64,000 bases of DNA from Cytophagales bacterium. GTDB lineage: Bacteria > Bacteroidota > Bacteroidia > Cytophagales > Spirosomataceae. Position numbers and translations under genes: made by a program. Positions 1-9,055 of the stretch are shown one piece after another; the stretch's first letter is position 1, and every line of letters starts with the position of its first letter. The notes under the pieces were generated by a model. It was not told the origin of the DNA. It ran no database searches and was given only the letters and a program-made list of their open reading frames with translations. The stretch lies in NCBI GenBank assembly GCA_013298025.1, contig JAAFJE010000017.1:1-64000 (forward strand). Direction: 5' to 3'.

Positions 1-120
<120 letters not shown>

Positions 121-231
121 GTAAATTTTTTTTCAATGTCGATTATCTTCCCTTTTTTTCAAAAGTTGCGTAATCAACACACTTCTTGTCTCTTAGAATG
201 TCGTATTTGCTATTATTTCCTTATCAATACC

Positions 232-240
232 TCAAAGAAC
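232..240 (-). promoter_or_regulatory. boxA-like antitermination site in the 16S leader
   Basis: On the minus strand this reads GTTCTTTGA, close to the boxA element (TGCTCTTTAACA in E. coli) bound by NusB/S10 in rRNA leaders. It lies about 110 nt upstream of the 16S start and downstream of the two predicted promoters, as expected for an rrn leader. The assignment rests on motif and position only. Confidence 0.5.
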
Positions 241-321
241 TCTTTATCTTATTCAACCTCAATTCCTTACAGAATTAAAACCTCCAAGATTTGTCGCTAT
301 CACTCGTTCGCTTTAGCCTTT

Positions 322-440
322 CCCGTCGTTTGGGAGTGCAAAAATAGAAAAACTTTCTTCAACCTCCAAATATTTTTTGAAAAATATTTTTTCGCTCCCA
401 CATCTTCTTTTCTCCTCCCCCGTCGTTTGGGAGTGCAAAA
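322..440. repeat. 22-bp direct repeat at the two rRNA start sites
   Basis: Positions 322-343 and 419-440 are identical over 22 bp, 97 bp apart. Each copy covers the 3' part of a predicted -7 box and the first transcribed bases of one rRNA promoter. On the RNA strand both transcripts would start with nearly the same sequence around CACTCCCAAACGACGGG. Confidence 0.8.
339..370 (-). promoter_or_regulatory. rRNA operon promoter, proximal
   Basis: On the minus strand a -33 TTTG (370-367) is followed after 20 nt by TATTTTTG (346-339), an exact match to the Bacteroidota -7 consensus TAnnTTTG. Transcription would start near 333-336, giving a leader of roughly 210 nt before 16S. An AT-rich stretch lies just upstream (371-392), as in strong rRNA promoters. 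Confidence 0.75.
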
Positions 441-467
441 TTCCTACTTTTTATCTTTCTTTCCAAA
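436..467 (-). promoter_or_regulatory. rRNA operon promoter, distal
   Basis: It has the same layout as the proximal promoter: TTTG (467-464), 20 nt, then GAATTTTG (443-436), which departs from TAnnTTTG at the first base. AT-rich sequence precedes it. The spacing and the downstream 22-bp block are identical to the proximal copy, which supports a duplicated rRNA promoter unit. Confidence 0.6.
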
Positions 468-479
468 TAGTTTTTGAAA

Positions 480-762
480 AAAATTGAGCAAAAACACTTA
501 AAATTCTACCTGTCAGTAACTTAATCAATAAATATTTTTTCACCTACATTTTCCCAAAAACCATATAATTACATTACTTCTAGCCTAAATCCTATACCGT
601 GTACATTGCTTAGTTTGATGTTTGGCTGTAGATTAAGAAAAAAACAAGCATTTTTCACTAAAAAGGACAACTATCAATCTTCAAGAATAGTTTTTAGAGA
701 AAAAAATCATCTCATTTGCAGTAAAAAATTTCGGTAGTAATATTGCTCATATAATTGACAAC
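480..762. other. Intergenic region between rRNA promoters and uvrC
   Basis: AT-rich sequence between two diverging units. I see no convincing open frame, RNA gene or terminator. A weak -7-like CATTTG lies near 713-719, but I could not find a clean uvrC promoter. Confidence 0.5.
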
Positions 763-2580
763 ATGGAAAAAACAACTTTTGACTATAAAACAGCATTAGC
801 CAAAATACCTGAAGAACCGGGTGTTTATAGATATTTTGATGAAGAAGACACTATCATATACGTGGGTAAAGCCAAAAATTTAAAAAACCGTGTTAGTAGC
901 TATTTTGTAAAATCAAACCAGCATGATAAAAAAACGAAACGCCTTGTTTCACAAATTAGAAGAATTGAATTTACCATTGTTCATACCGAATTTGATGCCT
1001 TACTTCTTGAAAACACATTAATCAAGAAACATCAACCTAAGTTCAATATTTTACTTCGTGACGACAAAATGTATCCATTCATTTGCATCACCAACGAAGC
1101 ATTTCCCAAAGTAGTTACTACAAGAAAAGTAAATCGGTCGCAAGGTACTTTTTTTGGCCCATTTGCTAATCAAAAAGCCATGTATGCAATCCTAGAAATG
1201 TTTAATCAGCTCTATAAATTTAGAACTTGTAACCTACAACTATCTGAAAGCAATATACAAAGCAAGAAATTTAAAGTTTGTTTAGAATACCATATAGGTA
1301 ATTGTAAAGGACCTTGTGAAGGCTTACAACCTAGTAAAGACTATGAAGAAGAAATAGAACAGGCAAAGTATATTTTAAAGGGAAACCTTAGCATTCCAAA
1401 ACAATACTTTGAAGAGCAAATGCTCAAAGCAGCAAGTAAACTGGCATTTGAAGAGGCTCAAGAGTTTAAAGAAAAGCTTCAACTTTTATCAAATTTTCAA
1501 AGTAAATCTACAGTTGTTAACCCTAATATTAAAGATTTAGACGTTTTTGCAATTGTTTCTGATGAGCAAACAGCTTTTTTAAGTTTCATGAAAATCATTA
1601 ATGGCTTTATCACTCAAACGCAAACATGGGATATAAAAAAGAAACTCAACGAATCTGACGACGATATTTTGACCATGTTGGTTTGGGAAATGCGTGAGCA
1701 ATATGAAAGTCAAGCGAAAGAGATTTTGACAAATATCCCTTTGTCTATTGCATTCAAGGGTATCGACAATACTATACCTCAGATTGGTGATAAGAAGAAA
1801 CTGCTTGATATGGCATTGAAAAATGTGTTGTACTTTAGAAAAGAAAAAGCTGACAGGCAAGCAGCCGAAGAAAGTGGGGGCGACAAAAAAATGCGTATTT
1901 TGTTAAAATTGAAGAATGACCTCCAGCTTAAAACAATCCCTAGACATATTGAGTGTTTTGACAACTCTAATATACAGGGTACAAACCCTGTGTCGGCGAT
2001 GGTTTGTTTCAAAGATGGCTTACCTTCTAAGAAAGACTACCGACATTATACACCCAAAACTGTAGAAGGACCAAACGATTTTGCCACCATGTATGAGGTA
2101 ATTACGAGGCGTTATAGTCGTTTGCTTGAAGAAGAGCAAGCCTTGCCTGATTTGATTATTGTAGATGGCGGTAAAGGACAGCTATCGTCGGCCTGTGATG
2201 CTTTAAAAAAAATAGACCTTTATGGAAAAGTCCCTATTATTGGAATTGCAAAGAGGTTAGAAGAAATTTATTTCCCAGAAGACACTATTCCTTTGTACAT
2301 TGATAAAAAATCAGAATCACTCAAGTTGATTCAACGATTACGAGATGAAGCACACCGTTTTGGTATTACCAAACATAGAGATAAACGAAGTAAAAACTTC
2401 ATTATTAGTCAGCTTGAAAATTTAGAAGGAGTTGGAAAAATTACAGCGACCAAACTGCTCAAGCATTTCGGGACAGTCCGTAAAATTTATGAAGCCAGCG
2501 AAGCAGAGCTTGCACAAGTGTTGGGAACAAGCAAAGCTGCTACCATTAAAGCACAACTAAGCATTATAAATCCTAGTTAA
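763..2580 (+). CDS. uvrC: Excinuclease ABC subunit C (UvrC)
   Basis: Nucleotide-excision repair nuclease that makes both incisions around a lesion held by UvrAB. It is 605 aa, the usual length. A GIY-YIG domain is visible at residues about 20-100 (GVY at 20-22, IYVGKAKN near 32-39). Next comes a four-Cys region (CNLQ, KVCLEYHIGNCKGPCEG), the conserved UvrC cluster, then a UVR coiled segment near 200-240. An RNase H-like half follows with CFDNSNIQG and IIVDGGKGQL, and tandem helix-hairpin-helix motifs near the C-terminus (LENLEGVGKITATKLLKHFG). It is monocistronic and ends at a strong terminator shared with the opposing gldN. Confidence 0.97.
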   Translation: MEKTTFDYKTALAKIPEEPGVYRYFDEEDTIIYVGKAKNLKNRVSSYFVKSNQHDKKTKRLVSQIRRIEFTIVHTEFDALLLENTLIKKHQPKFNILLRDDKMYPFICITNEAFPKVVTTRKVNRSQGTFFGPFANQKAMYAILEMFNQLYKFRTCNLQLSESNIQSKKFKVCLEYHIGNCKGPCEGLQPSKDYEEEIEQAKYILKGNLSIPKQYFEEQMLKAASKLAFEEAQEFKEKLQLLSNFQSKSTVVNPNIKDLDVFAIVSDEQTAFLSFMKIINGFITQTQTWDIKKKLNESDDDILTMLVWEMREQYESQAKEILTNIPLSIAFKGIDNTIPQIGDKKKLLDMALKNVLYFRKEKADRQAAEESGGDKKMRILLKLKNDLQLKTIPRHIECFDNSNIQGTNPVSAMVCFKDGLPSKKDYRHYTPKTVEGPNDFATMYEVITRRYSRLLEEEQALPDLIIVDGGKGQLSSACDALKKIDLYGKVPIIGIAKRLEEIYFPEDTIPLYIDKKSESLKLIQRLRDEAHRFGITKHRDKRSKNFIISQLENLEGVGKITATKLLKHFGTVRKIYEASEAELAQVLGTSKAATIKAQLSIINPS

Positions 2581-2581
2581 A

Positions 2582-2611
2582 ACAAAAGCCCGCTACTTAG
2601 CGGGCTTTTGT
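2582..2611. terminator. Bidirectional terminator between uvrC and gldN
   Basis: A perfect 14-bp stem (2582-2595 with 2598-2611) around AGCCCGCTA/TAGCGGGCT, flanked by A-run and T-run. It lies between converging genes and can serve both. Confidence 0.9.
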
Positions 2612-2620
2612 TTTACTGTA

Positions 2621-3595
2621 TTAGTATTCCCAGAGATTATGCTCTTTTTCAAGCAACATATATTCGAGTTGTTGAGACATCATCAATCCTTGTTTTTCTC
2701 CACCATAAATTTCGTACAACAATTTATCTTCGGCGTTACCTTTTTTCACCAAACGAGCGTGAAATAGTCGTAAATCGAAAGCATCTGCCATGTTTTTATG
2801 TTGTGCTTCATTTTGGGCATTGTAATAAATACAATTAGGATTGCTACGGAAAAGTTTGTCCAAATCCTTGTATCTAAACGAACCTATGACTTTATCAAAA
2901 CCTTTACTTCCTGTTTTACTAGCAGGAATTATAATTGTAATAGCCTGAATATCGAAATACAAACGAGAACGTTGTCTATCAAAAATGGCATCCTCCCTTA
3001 TCTCTAATACATCAATGTCTTTGGCAAAGTAATAGTTTACGTCAGTTGCTGTACTAGAAGAATTGGAGAAATCGTCAGGTTTCGTAGTTGTTTTTGTTGT
3101 TCCAGTTCCGGTTCCACCCCAACCATCGTCGCTACCAGCAGGAGCTTTTTTGTCTTTGGAAGCTCCACCACCTCCCCAGCCATCGTCGCCAGAGGACTTG
3201 GCATTCGCACCACCGCCAATGCCTGCTTTTTTCTCTTCATCACTTAGAGCATCAGCATTGAATTCGCCTTCCATCTCAAGGTTTTTTAAGAACTGTTCTT
3301 TGGTGAATTTGCTCGTAAGAGAGTCGTTCTTATACGCCTGAAGAACCCCACTTTGCACCCATTCAATAATGTATTTTGTAATTTCATTATTTTTAGAGAA
3401 AAAAGGACTGTTTTGCTTTTCTTTCAAATCCATTCTTCTCCAAAGACGAGTTTTCCACATAATGTTGGAATCGTCGATAGGACGAACAGAGTTGGGATTT
3501 CTTCCGTAATTATTGTCTCTTTCTTGAGCCGAAGTGAGTGAGCAGGTGGCAACGGTTAATAGCGTAGCTCCTGCAAATTTGATAAAGTTCTTCAT
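2621..3595 (-). CDS. gldN: Gliding motility protein GldN (T9SS core)
   Basis: Last gene of the leftward gldK-L-M-N set. GldN (PorN) is a periplasmic partner of the outer-membrane lipoprotein GldK in the type IX secretion ring. It is 324 aa with a signal peptide ending near residue 23 (SLTSAQE). The conserved start RPIDDSNIMWKTRLWRRMDL and the end NLWEY fit the family. Odd: a Gly/Trp/Asp-rich low-complexity insert around residues 124-170 carries two DDGWGG units and a Thr/Ser-rich tail. A strong terminator follows the gene. Confidence 0.93.
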   Translation of the reverse strand: MKNFIKFAGATLLTVATCSLTSAQERDNNYGRNPNSVRPIDDSNIMWKTRLWRRMDLKEKQNSPFFSKNNEITKYIIEWVQSGVLQAYKNDSLTSKFTKEQFLKNLEMEGEFNADALSDEEKKAGIGGGANAKSSGDDGWGGGGASKDKKAPAGSDDGWGGTGTGTTKTTTKPDDFSNSSSTATDVNYYFAKDIDVLEIREDAIFDRQRSRLYFDIQAITIIIPASKTGSKGFDKVIGSFRYKDLDKLFRSNPNCIYYNAQNEAQHKNMADAFDLRLFHARLVKKGNAEDKLLYEIYGGEKQGLMMSQQLEYMLLEKEHNLWEY

Positions 3596-3665
3596 TTGAT
3601 TTAGTCGTTATTAATTGATATAAACGAACAAGCTATACTTTAAACGACAAACAAGCTATAGTAAT

Positions 3666-5252
3666 TTAGTTCAATGGAATATTTTTTTCAGAATTATATG
3701 GAATGTTTTCTATACTTCCTTTGAAATTTCTACGTTGTACGCCTATAATTTTGATATAGTAACGATCGCCAGGCTGTGCTTGTTGAGCTAATGAGGTTAC
3801 ATTTACGCTTCCTTGTCCAGTCATATCACCAACTTTACGAGTGCCACGGGCAAGTGCTACGTAAATCTCAGAAACCCTGAATTGTGCGTCGTCGGGATTA
3901 GTTGATTTAAATGATTCGTCGGCAAGCGCTCTTGCTTCGATGGTACGTAAACCAGTAGCACTAGCCCCACGTTTTTCGTCTAATTCGCTGCCATTGCCAT
4001 ATACTTTTACATCAGGACGAGGTACTCTTCTTACTTTAAAAGACTCTTTTCCTAGCAGTATTCCGCCATTAGTTACATTCAACGTTACAGTAGCTGCACT
4101 AGGAACAAGCGTAACTTTGCCTCTATCGCCAGCAATGGCTTCGCCACCATCAGCCGAGAAAGAAGGATTCCATAAAGAACCTAGGCCTGGGCTTACAACG
4201 CTTAGTTTGTTGGCACATCCTAAATACAGAGCAGGTAGTGTTGCTGTTTCGATGTTATAAGTAGGTTTTAAGACAAAGTATTCTTTTACAATCGACTCTG
4301 TTTTGGGCCCAGTAGGACTCATGTAAGAAACCGAAGCTGTATAAGATTTTCTTGCTAAACCATTTTTATCATATTCGCCACCAGAAGTTTTGAATTTGAT
4401 AACCCCTCTTCCATCTTTTACAGGCAAAGAAGAGCCATTGAGACTCATGCGAGGAGAAAAGCCACTAGAAGTAGCTGCGATAAACACCTCTGCTTCATAG
4501 TCCATTCCTGCTACGACGGTATTGGCATTAGCTGATACTTGTGCAAATACCTTATCAAATTTCACTTCTTTTGCTCCAACTTTAGCAGCCAATTGACCAA
4601 GCACTTCACTTTCGTATCGTCTTACTTCGGCTTGTTTTTGACTGAGCGTTGCCAGTGCTGCAACAGCAGGCGTTTGTGCAAAGTTTAGTTCTGCAAAATC
4701 TTTGTTTTTTTGATTAGCATCCTTAGCTGCAATGGGGTCCTCACTCGCAGAAAGAGCCAATTGAGGGAACGTTGTACCTTTGTCACTCAAAGCTGTAATT
4801 TTCGCTACATAATCATTTAAGGTATTAGCTAACTTATAAGCAGCTCCGTTTTTGCTTGCACCAATCATCAATTGAAAAACCTTCTCTTCTTCTTTAGGGT
4901 TTTTGATTTGACCAGTTTCGGGGTCGATGCCACCTCCTGCCTCAACAATTTTAGCTTTCAAATCTTCGATTTCTGAAACAGCCGCTTGAGCCAATTGGTG
5001 AGCTTGGTTTGCTTTACTTTTCACATCGGCATAAGCCGCAGGATTGGGCAATTCACTAATTTTATCTTCAATACCTTTCAGTGTTCCTTTATTTTTATCT
5101 GACGCTGATTGGTTTGCTGTTTCCAAACTATTATTTAATAATGCAAATTTCTGCAAAAGGGCATCACTCACTTGCAAGGCAAGCATGGCCGTTAGCACCA
5201 AATACATCATCCCGATCATCTTCTGCCGGGGCGTTTCTTTTAAACCTGCCAT
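3666..5252 (-). CDS. gldM: Gliding motility protein GldM (T9SS motor)
   Basis: Inner-membrane protein of the proton-driven GldLM motor that powers T9SS secretion and gliding. It is 528 aa, the usual size. The N-terminus MAGLKETPRQKMIGMMYLVL is a family hallmark, with one membrane helix at about residues 13-33. A long periplasmic part follows, including coiled-coil-like Ala-rich stretches (60-110) and beta-rich domains that contact GldKN. It lies 65 bp after gldL and 70 bp before gldN, in one operon. Confidence 0.96.
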   Translation of the reverse strand: MAGLKETPRQKMIGMMYLVLTAMLALQVSDALLQKFALLNNSLETANQSASDKNKGTLKGIEDKISELPNPAAYADVKSKANQAHQLAQAAVSEIEDLKAKIVEAGGGIDPETGQIKNPKEEEKVFQLMIGASKNGAAYKLANTLNDYVAKITALSDKGTTFPQLALSASEDPIAAKDANQKNKDFAELNFAQTPAVAALATLSQKQAEVRRYESEVLGQLAAKVGAKEVKFDKVFAQVSANANTVVAGMDYEAEVFIAATSSGFSPRMSLNGSSLPVKDGRGVIKFKTSGGEYDKNGLARKSYTASVSYMSPTGPKTESIVKEYFVLKPTYNIETATLPALYLGCANKLSVVSPGLGSLWNPSFSADGGEAIAGDRGKVTLVPSAATVTLNVTNGGILLGKESFKVRRVPRPDVKVYGNGSELDEKRGASATGLRTIEARALADESFKSTNPDDAQFRVSEIYVALARGTRKVGDMTGQGSVNVTSLAQQAQPGDRYYIKIIGVQRRNFKGSIENIPYNSEKNIPLN

Positions 5253-5317
5253 TTTATTTTTGCTTAAAGGGTTTTAACTGTTTAAGAAAATTGTTTCCGT
5301 ATATCTACGTGAAGGAA

Positions 5318-6115
5318 TTAATTACCTTTCATAGCAGATAGCATACTTCCATAAATAGTATTTAAAGAAGTAAGGTTGTTTGTCAACTTAGCCAATTCTT
5401 GCTTAAACTGTTGTGTATCCTTGCTGGCATCAGCCATATTTTCCATAGCAGATGTAAGGTTTGTATAGAACGCATTCATTGCTTTAAGGTGCTTATTGGT
5501 ATCTTGTAATTCAAGTTCATAAACAGCATTCAAAGCACTCATATTTTGCGTAATTTTTTGGAACTGAGCTCTATAGTCTTTGGCATCTTGAGCAGCACTA
5601 GACATTTCATTCATGGCAGTTAACGTAACGCCATACGCTTTATTCATTTCGCCAATAGCAACAGCAGCAGCCTTTACATTTTTAGCATATTCTGTTGTTG
5701 CGATAGAGGCATCCGAAATTTCTCCAATTTTAGAAACGCTTGCAGTAAGCGACCTCAAGCTTTTGCCTAAGTTATCAAATACTTCTGGCGTAATTTTAGC
5801 ATTGGCTAAAGCCTCATCCATTTTGGCTGTCAAACCACTACCCGTAGAAGCTCCACGAGGAGAAACTTTTGGCAATTCGCCTTGATATTCAGGCGATAAT
5901 TCAGGATAAACTTTTTCCCATTCGTACTCTTTTTCTGGTTTTGAGATAGCAGCCAATACCGCAAATAAGATAAAAATGACTGCTTCTGTACCCATACCAA
6001 TCATTAGCATTTGGTTTGCTCCTTCAAGGTGTAGAATTTTGTACAAAGCTCCTACAATAACTACAGCGGCACCTGCACTGGCGATGATGTTAATAAGTTT
6101 TTCTAAGCCTTTCAT
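5318..6115 (-). CDS. gldL: Gliding motility protein GldL (T9SS motor)
   Basis: Partner of GldM in the inner-membrane rotary motor. It is 265 aa with two N-terminal membrane helices: residues about 7-26, and 35-57 with MIGMGTEAVIFILFAVLAAI. Known GldL proteins carry a key Glu in the second helix, and E44 is a candidate here. The rest is a cytoplasmic helical, coiled-coil-like domain with repeated LTSLNTIYGSML-type segments. It sits between gldK and gldM, transcribed leftwards. Confidence 0.95.
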   Translation of the reverse strand: MKGLEKLINIIASAGAAVVIVGALYKILHLEGANQMLMIGMGTEAVIFILFAVLAAISKPEKEYEWEKVYPELSPEYQGELPKVSPRGASTGSGLTAKMDEALANAKITPEVFDNLGKSLRSLTASVSKIGEISDASIATTEYAKNVKAAAVAIGEMNKAYGVTLTAMNEMSSAAQDAKDYRAQFQKITQNMSALNAVYELELQDTNKHLKAMNAFYTNLTSAMENMADASKDTQQFKQELAKLTNNLTSLNTIYGSMLSAMKGN

Positions 6116-6194
6116 GTGTCTGGAAAGTTAATTTTAATGTGGAATAAAAAGTAACAGTTTCAAATGTTAAATAAATACTAAATGGTAAAATTAA

Positions 6195-6238
6195 AGGATA
6201 ACTACATGATACATCTAAGATGTATTTGTAGCTATCCT
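6195..6238 (-). terminator. Imperfect hairpin in the gldK-gldL gap
   Basis: A long interrupted inverted repeat: AGGATA/TATCCT outside and ATACATCT/AGATGTAT inside, with small internal loops. On the minus strand it starts about 10 nt after the gldK stop and is followed by a T-rich run (TTTAATTTT). It looks like a partial terminator or processing hairpin that could lower gldLMN relative to gldK. Confidence 0.5.
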
Positions 6239-6246
6239 CTTTTATA

Positions 6247-7380
6247 TTATCTTAAATCTCTGCCAGAGTATTTACCCATATAAGTCATTGCACAGCGGAA
6301 GCCAATATAAGAGCGCTTACGGTCTTCATACTCATAAGCTCTTGTCCCAGTTTCGAGGTAATAGGCTACATCTTTCCAAGAACCCCCACGAATGATTTTT
6401 CTTGGCTCATCTTTATCATCATTTAAGGTATTTAAGTCCCAAGTGATAGCTACAGAGTTATCGGTATAGGCATCAATACACCATTCAGCTACGTTGCCTG
6501 CCATGTTGTATAATCCATAATCATTCGGATTGTACGAGTTGACAGGTGCAGTGTAGGCATACCCATCTGCATCATAATTACCACGATGAGGTTTGAAGTT
6601 AGCCAACAAGCAGCCTTTGCCATTCGCAACATAAGGGTTTCCCCAAGGATATTTTGCCGAAGCTTTTCCTCCTCTTGCAGCCCATTCCCATTCAGCTTCT
6701 GTTGGTAAGCGGAAACGAGGATAGATGTACATCCCCTCAGAAGAACGATAATCGTTGAGTGCTTTGGTACGCCATTCGCAGAAGTATTTGGCAGCTTTCC
6801 AACTTACACCTACTACGGGGTAAAGGTCGAAAGCGGCACTAGAGAAGTAATACTCTGTCATAGGGTCGCCATTATGATAGGAAAAGTCTTTACTCCATAC
6901 AGTTGTATCAGGATAGTATTCAGCCATAATTTTTTCTTCGCCTAATACAGCCACTGAATCAGATAGCATAATATCTGTAAATTGGCGGTATTCGTTGTTG
7001 CTAATTTCGGTATCGTCCATAAAAAACTGTGCAACTGAAACACGTTTGTTGAAATTGATACCCGAAGCAATCACGTCTTCATCTGCCTGCCCCATCATAA
7101 AAGAGCCAGAAGGAATGAGCACCATGCCATAAGGCGTTGTTTGTTTCCAGCCTTTTCTTGCCGTAGCTACAATTTCTCCATTAGCTATTCCAGCATCTTT
7201 TTTCTTGCTGTTTCGGCCTTTCTTTCCTTTAGATGCCACAGAACTTCCTCTACTTGCCCGGCTGCTGGTAGATTTTCCTCCTTTAGAACCAGACGAAGAA
7301 CTACAACTCTCTAACACAAGTATCGGAGCTGCCACAAGAAGTAGTAATAGAATTTTCTTGAAAGTTACACTGTAATTCAT
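6247..7380 (-). CDS. gldK: Gliding motility lipoprotein GldK (T9SS core)
   Basis: Outer-membrane lipoprotein that forms the periplasmic T9SS ring with GldN. It is 377 aa. A lipoprotein signal is visible (VLESCSSSSG, lipid Cys near residue 26), then a Ser/Lys/Gly-rich linker. An FGE-sulfatase/SUMF1-like domain fills residues about 80-370 (IPSGSFMMGQADED, RLPTEAEWEWAARGG, NDYGLYNMAGNVAEWCID, RKIIRGGSWKD). First gene of gldKLMN. A possible -7 box TATTTTTG lies at 7497-7490, without a clear -33. Confidence 0.95.
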   Translation of the reverse strand: MNYSVTFKKILLLLLVAAPILVLESCSSSSGSKGGKSTSSRASRGSSVASKGKKGRNSKKKDAGIANGEIVATARKGWKQTTPYGMVLIPSGSFMMGQADEDVIASGINFNKRVSVAQFFMDDTEISNNEYRQFTDIMLSDSVAVLGEEKIMAEYYPDTTVWSKDFSYHNGDPMTEYYFSSAAFDLYPVVGVSWKAAKYFCEWRTKALNDYRSSEGMYIYPRFRLPTEAEWEWAARGGKASAKYPWGNPYVANGKGCLLANFKPHRGNYDADGYAYTAPVNSYNPNDYGLYNMAGNVAEWCIDAYTDNSVAITWDLNTLNDDKDEPRKIIRGGSWKDVAYYLETGTRAYEYEDRKRSYIGFRCAMTYMGKYSGRDLR

Positions 7381-7646
7381 ATTGATTTTCGCTTTTCGAT
7401 TGAAACCTCTTATTCTAATAGGTCAATTAATTCTCAAGATTGTAATCGTTTAGATTTTATAATATGGATATATCAAAAAATTACTAAAACAAAAATAAGT
7501 AAAATATGCCTAATAACGAAATGTTTAACTGTTACTATCAAACTTTTCTTACAACGTTCCACTAGATAAATTAGTATTCGGTCATTTTTTTTTATTATTC
7601 AATTTTTTTTTCCAACAAAAACAACAATATTTTCCGCTTCAAATGA

Positions 7647-8621
7647 TTATTTTCTAAATCGGGGTGTACGTACAGGGGTCTTCTTTCCAGCTAAGAATTT
7701 AGGGGCTGGTAAGCTATACGTCAATACTATTTCGTGCGAAGTAGGCGATTTTGCGGTAACGCCCATTGTTGTCAAATCTAAAGAATATCCAATTTTCAAT
7801 GAGTTATTTGATAATAACGAGATACCCGCCATCACAATTCCAGCATCATTTAGGCGATAACTTCCTCCGAGCCAATACTTTTCTAAATACGTAAAAATAG
7901 CTCCTCCTTCCAAAACGTTAGTTTGTAAATCGGTTCGGAAAAGAGCCGTAGGCGTAATTTTCACATCGTCATTTAGGTAGTAATTATAGCCTCCATGTAC
8001 ATAAATAGTTTGTTGTGTTTTATTACCCGCTACATTCAAGACCCCAAAATTATACGTAGGCGTATTTAAGTGATTGAAACTTGCACCAATAAAAAACTCA
8101 GGGCTACTATACAAAAAGCCCACATTTACATCGGGTTTCGACTGCACCACTTTAGCTGAAACGGCATCAACAATAGGGTCGTTGGCCTCTCTGGCACGAA
8201 AAGCATTATCGAAAGACTTGGTGTAAAAACCACCGCCAAGTCCTAATGAGATATAGTGACCGTTGTTGAATTTGATTTGATACGAATACGAAAGCTTGAT
8301 AGATTGATACCCAGCACCTGATGGCGTTTTGTCATTGACAAAATAAAAACCAATACCACTACTAAGCCCGTTAAGGGGCATTGATGCTGTAAAAATTTGT
8401 GTTCCCAACGAGCCCGAACCATCAAAGCTCGTTTGATAGCCAGTCCATTGATTTCTGTAATGTAGCTGAAATTTGGCAACGCCATCTGTTCCTGCGGTGG
8501 CAGGATTAATGTATAAAGTATTGAACATATATTGGCTCAACTGGGCATCTTGCTGTGCCAATAGCGAGTTCATACTTGTTGCAAGAATAAGAATTAACAG
8601 GAATAATAATTTTTTTTGCAT
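7647..8621 (-). CDS. PorP/SprF family T9SS outer-membrane protein
   Basis: Member of the PorP/SprF family, outer-membrane beta-barrels linked to T9SS substrates and usually found beside gldKLMN or adhesin genes. The start QDAQLSQYMFNTLYINPATAGTDG is the family signature, after a signal peptide ending at about LLAQ. The longest frame begins at 8639. I chose the ATG at 8621 (MQKKLL) because it gives a normal signal peptide; the protein is then 324 aa. It has its own promoter at 8726-8755. Confidence 0.9.
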   Translation of the reverse strand: MQKKLLFLLILILATSMNSLLAQQDAQLSQYMFNTLYINPATAGTDGVAKFQLHYRNQWTGYQTSFDGSGSLGTQIFTASMPLNGLSSGIGFYFVNDKTPSGAGYQSIKLSYSYQIKFNNGHYISLGLGGGFYTKSFDNAFRAREANDPIVDAVSAKVVQSKPDVNVGFLYSSPEFFIGASFNHLNTPTYNFGVLNVAGNKTQQTIYVHGGYNYYLNDDVKITPTALFRTDLQTNVLEGGAIFTYLEKYWLGGSYRLNDAGIVMAGISLLSNNSLKIGYSLDLTTMGVTAKSPTSHEIVLTYSLPAPKFLAGKKTPVRTPRFRK

Positions 8622-8725
8622 AGTATTAATAATCAACAAGGTCTTCGATGCACTATTGCACCAGAATCAAAGGCTCGTTAGGTTTTTGGGCATTATCTTT
8701 CTTGATACATCAACAAGATGCTTAT

Positions 8726-8755
8726 CAAAACTACAAATAAACATTGAATTTGCAA
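8726..8755 (-). promoter_or_regulatory. Promoter of the porP/sprF gene
   Basis: On the minus strand TTG (8755-8753), 19 nt, then TAGTTTTG (8733-8726), matching TTG-N19-TAnnTTTG. The predicted start near 8722 gives a 5' UTR of about 100 nt. Confidence 0.6.
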
Positions 8756-8996
8756 GTTTCTTCAAGCATTAAATCTATTCGTTATTCTGTTAGTAAATCC
8801 ATAATTTGTGCTGTTGGTCAGCACGAGGATTTTACCTTAACAATAAACGAATATAACGAATGTTTTGTTATACATCTCCGAGGGAAACGCTACAATTACA
8901 CCTAACAAACTCATAGTCAGGCTCAAACTATTTTTCTTATTTACCTAGCACCTGTTTTTCTTCACAAAGAAACACCTTGTAAAAGGCTATAAAAGC

Positions 8997-9042
8997 AAAA
9001 GCGGTCTGAATTGCCATCCTACTGACTATCCAGACCGCTTTT
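8997..9042 (-). terminator. Terminator after hemD
   Basis: Twelve-bp stem AAAAGCGGTCTG (8997-9008) with CAGACCGCTTTT (9031-9042), loop 22 nt. It lies just past the hemD stop and is followed by T-rich sequence in the reading direction. Confidence 0.8.
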
Positions 9043-9055
9043 TTGGTCAAAACGT

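Larger units (their letters stand above)
8640..9055. other. Intergenic region between porP/sprF and hemD
   Basis: It holds the porP/sprF promoter (8726-8755) and the hemD terminator (8997-9042). No other gene or RNA is visible in 8760-8990. Confidence 0.6.

Noticed and set aside
136-477. Open frame of 113 codons upstream of the 16S gene
   Set aside because: It lies across the rRNA leader and promoters on the opposite strand, is Phe/Ser-rich from AT-rich DNA, and has no protein-like motif.
2608-2838. Rightward frame after uvrC
   Set aside because: It is antisense to the end of gldN and starts in the terminator.
3940-4260. Rightward frame of 106 codons within the gldM region
   Set aside because: It is a shadow of the well-supported gldM gene on the other strand.
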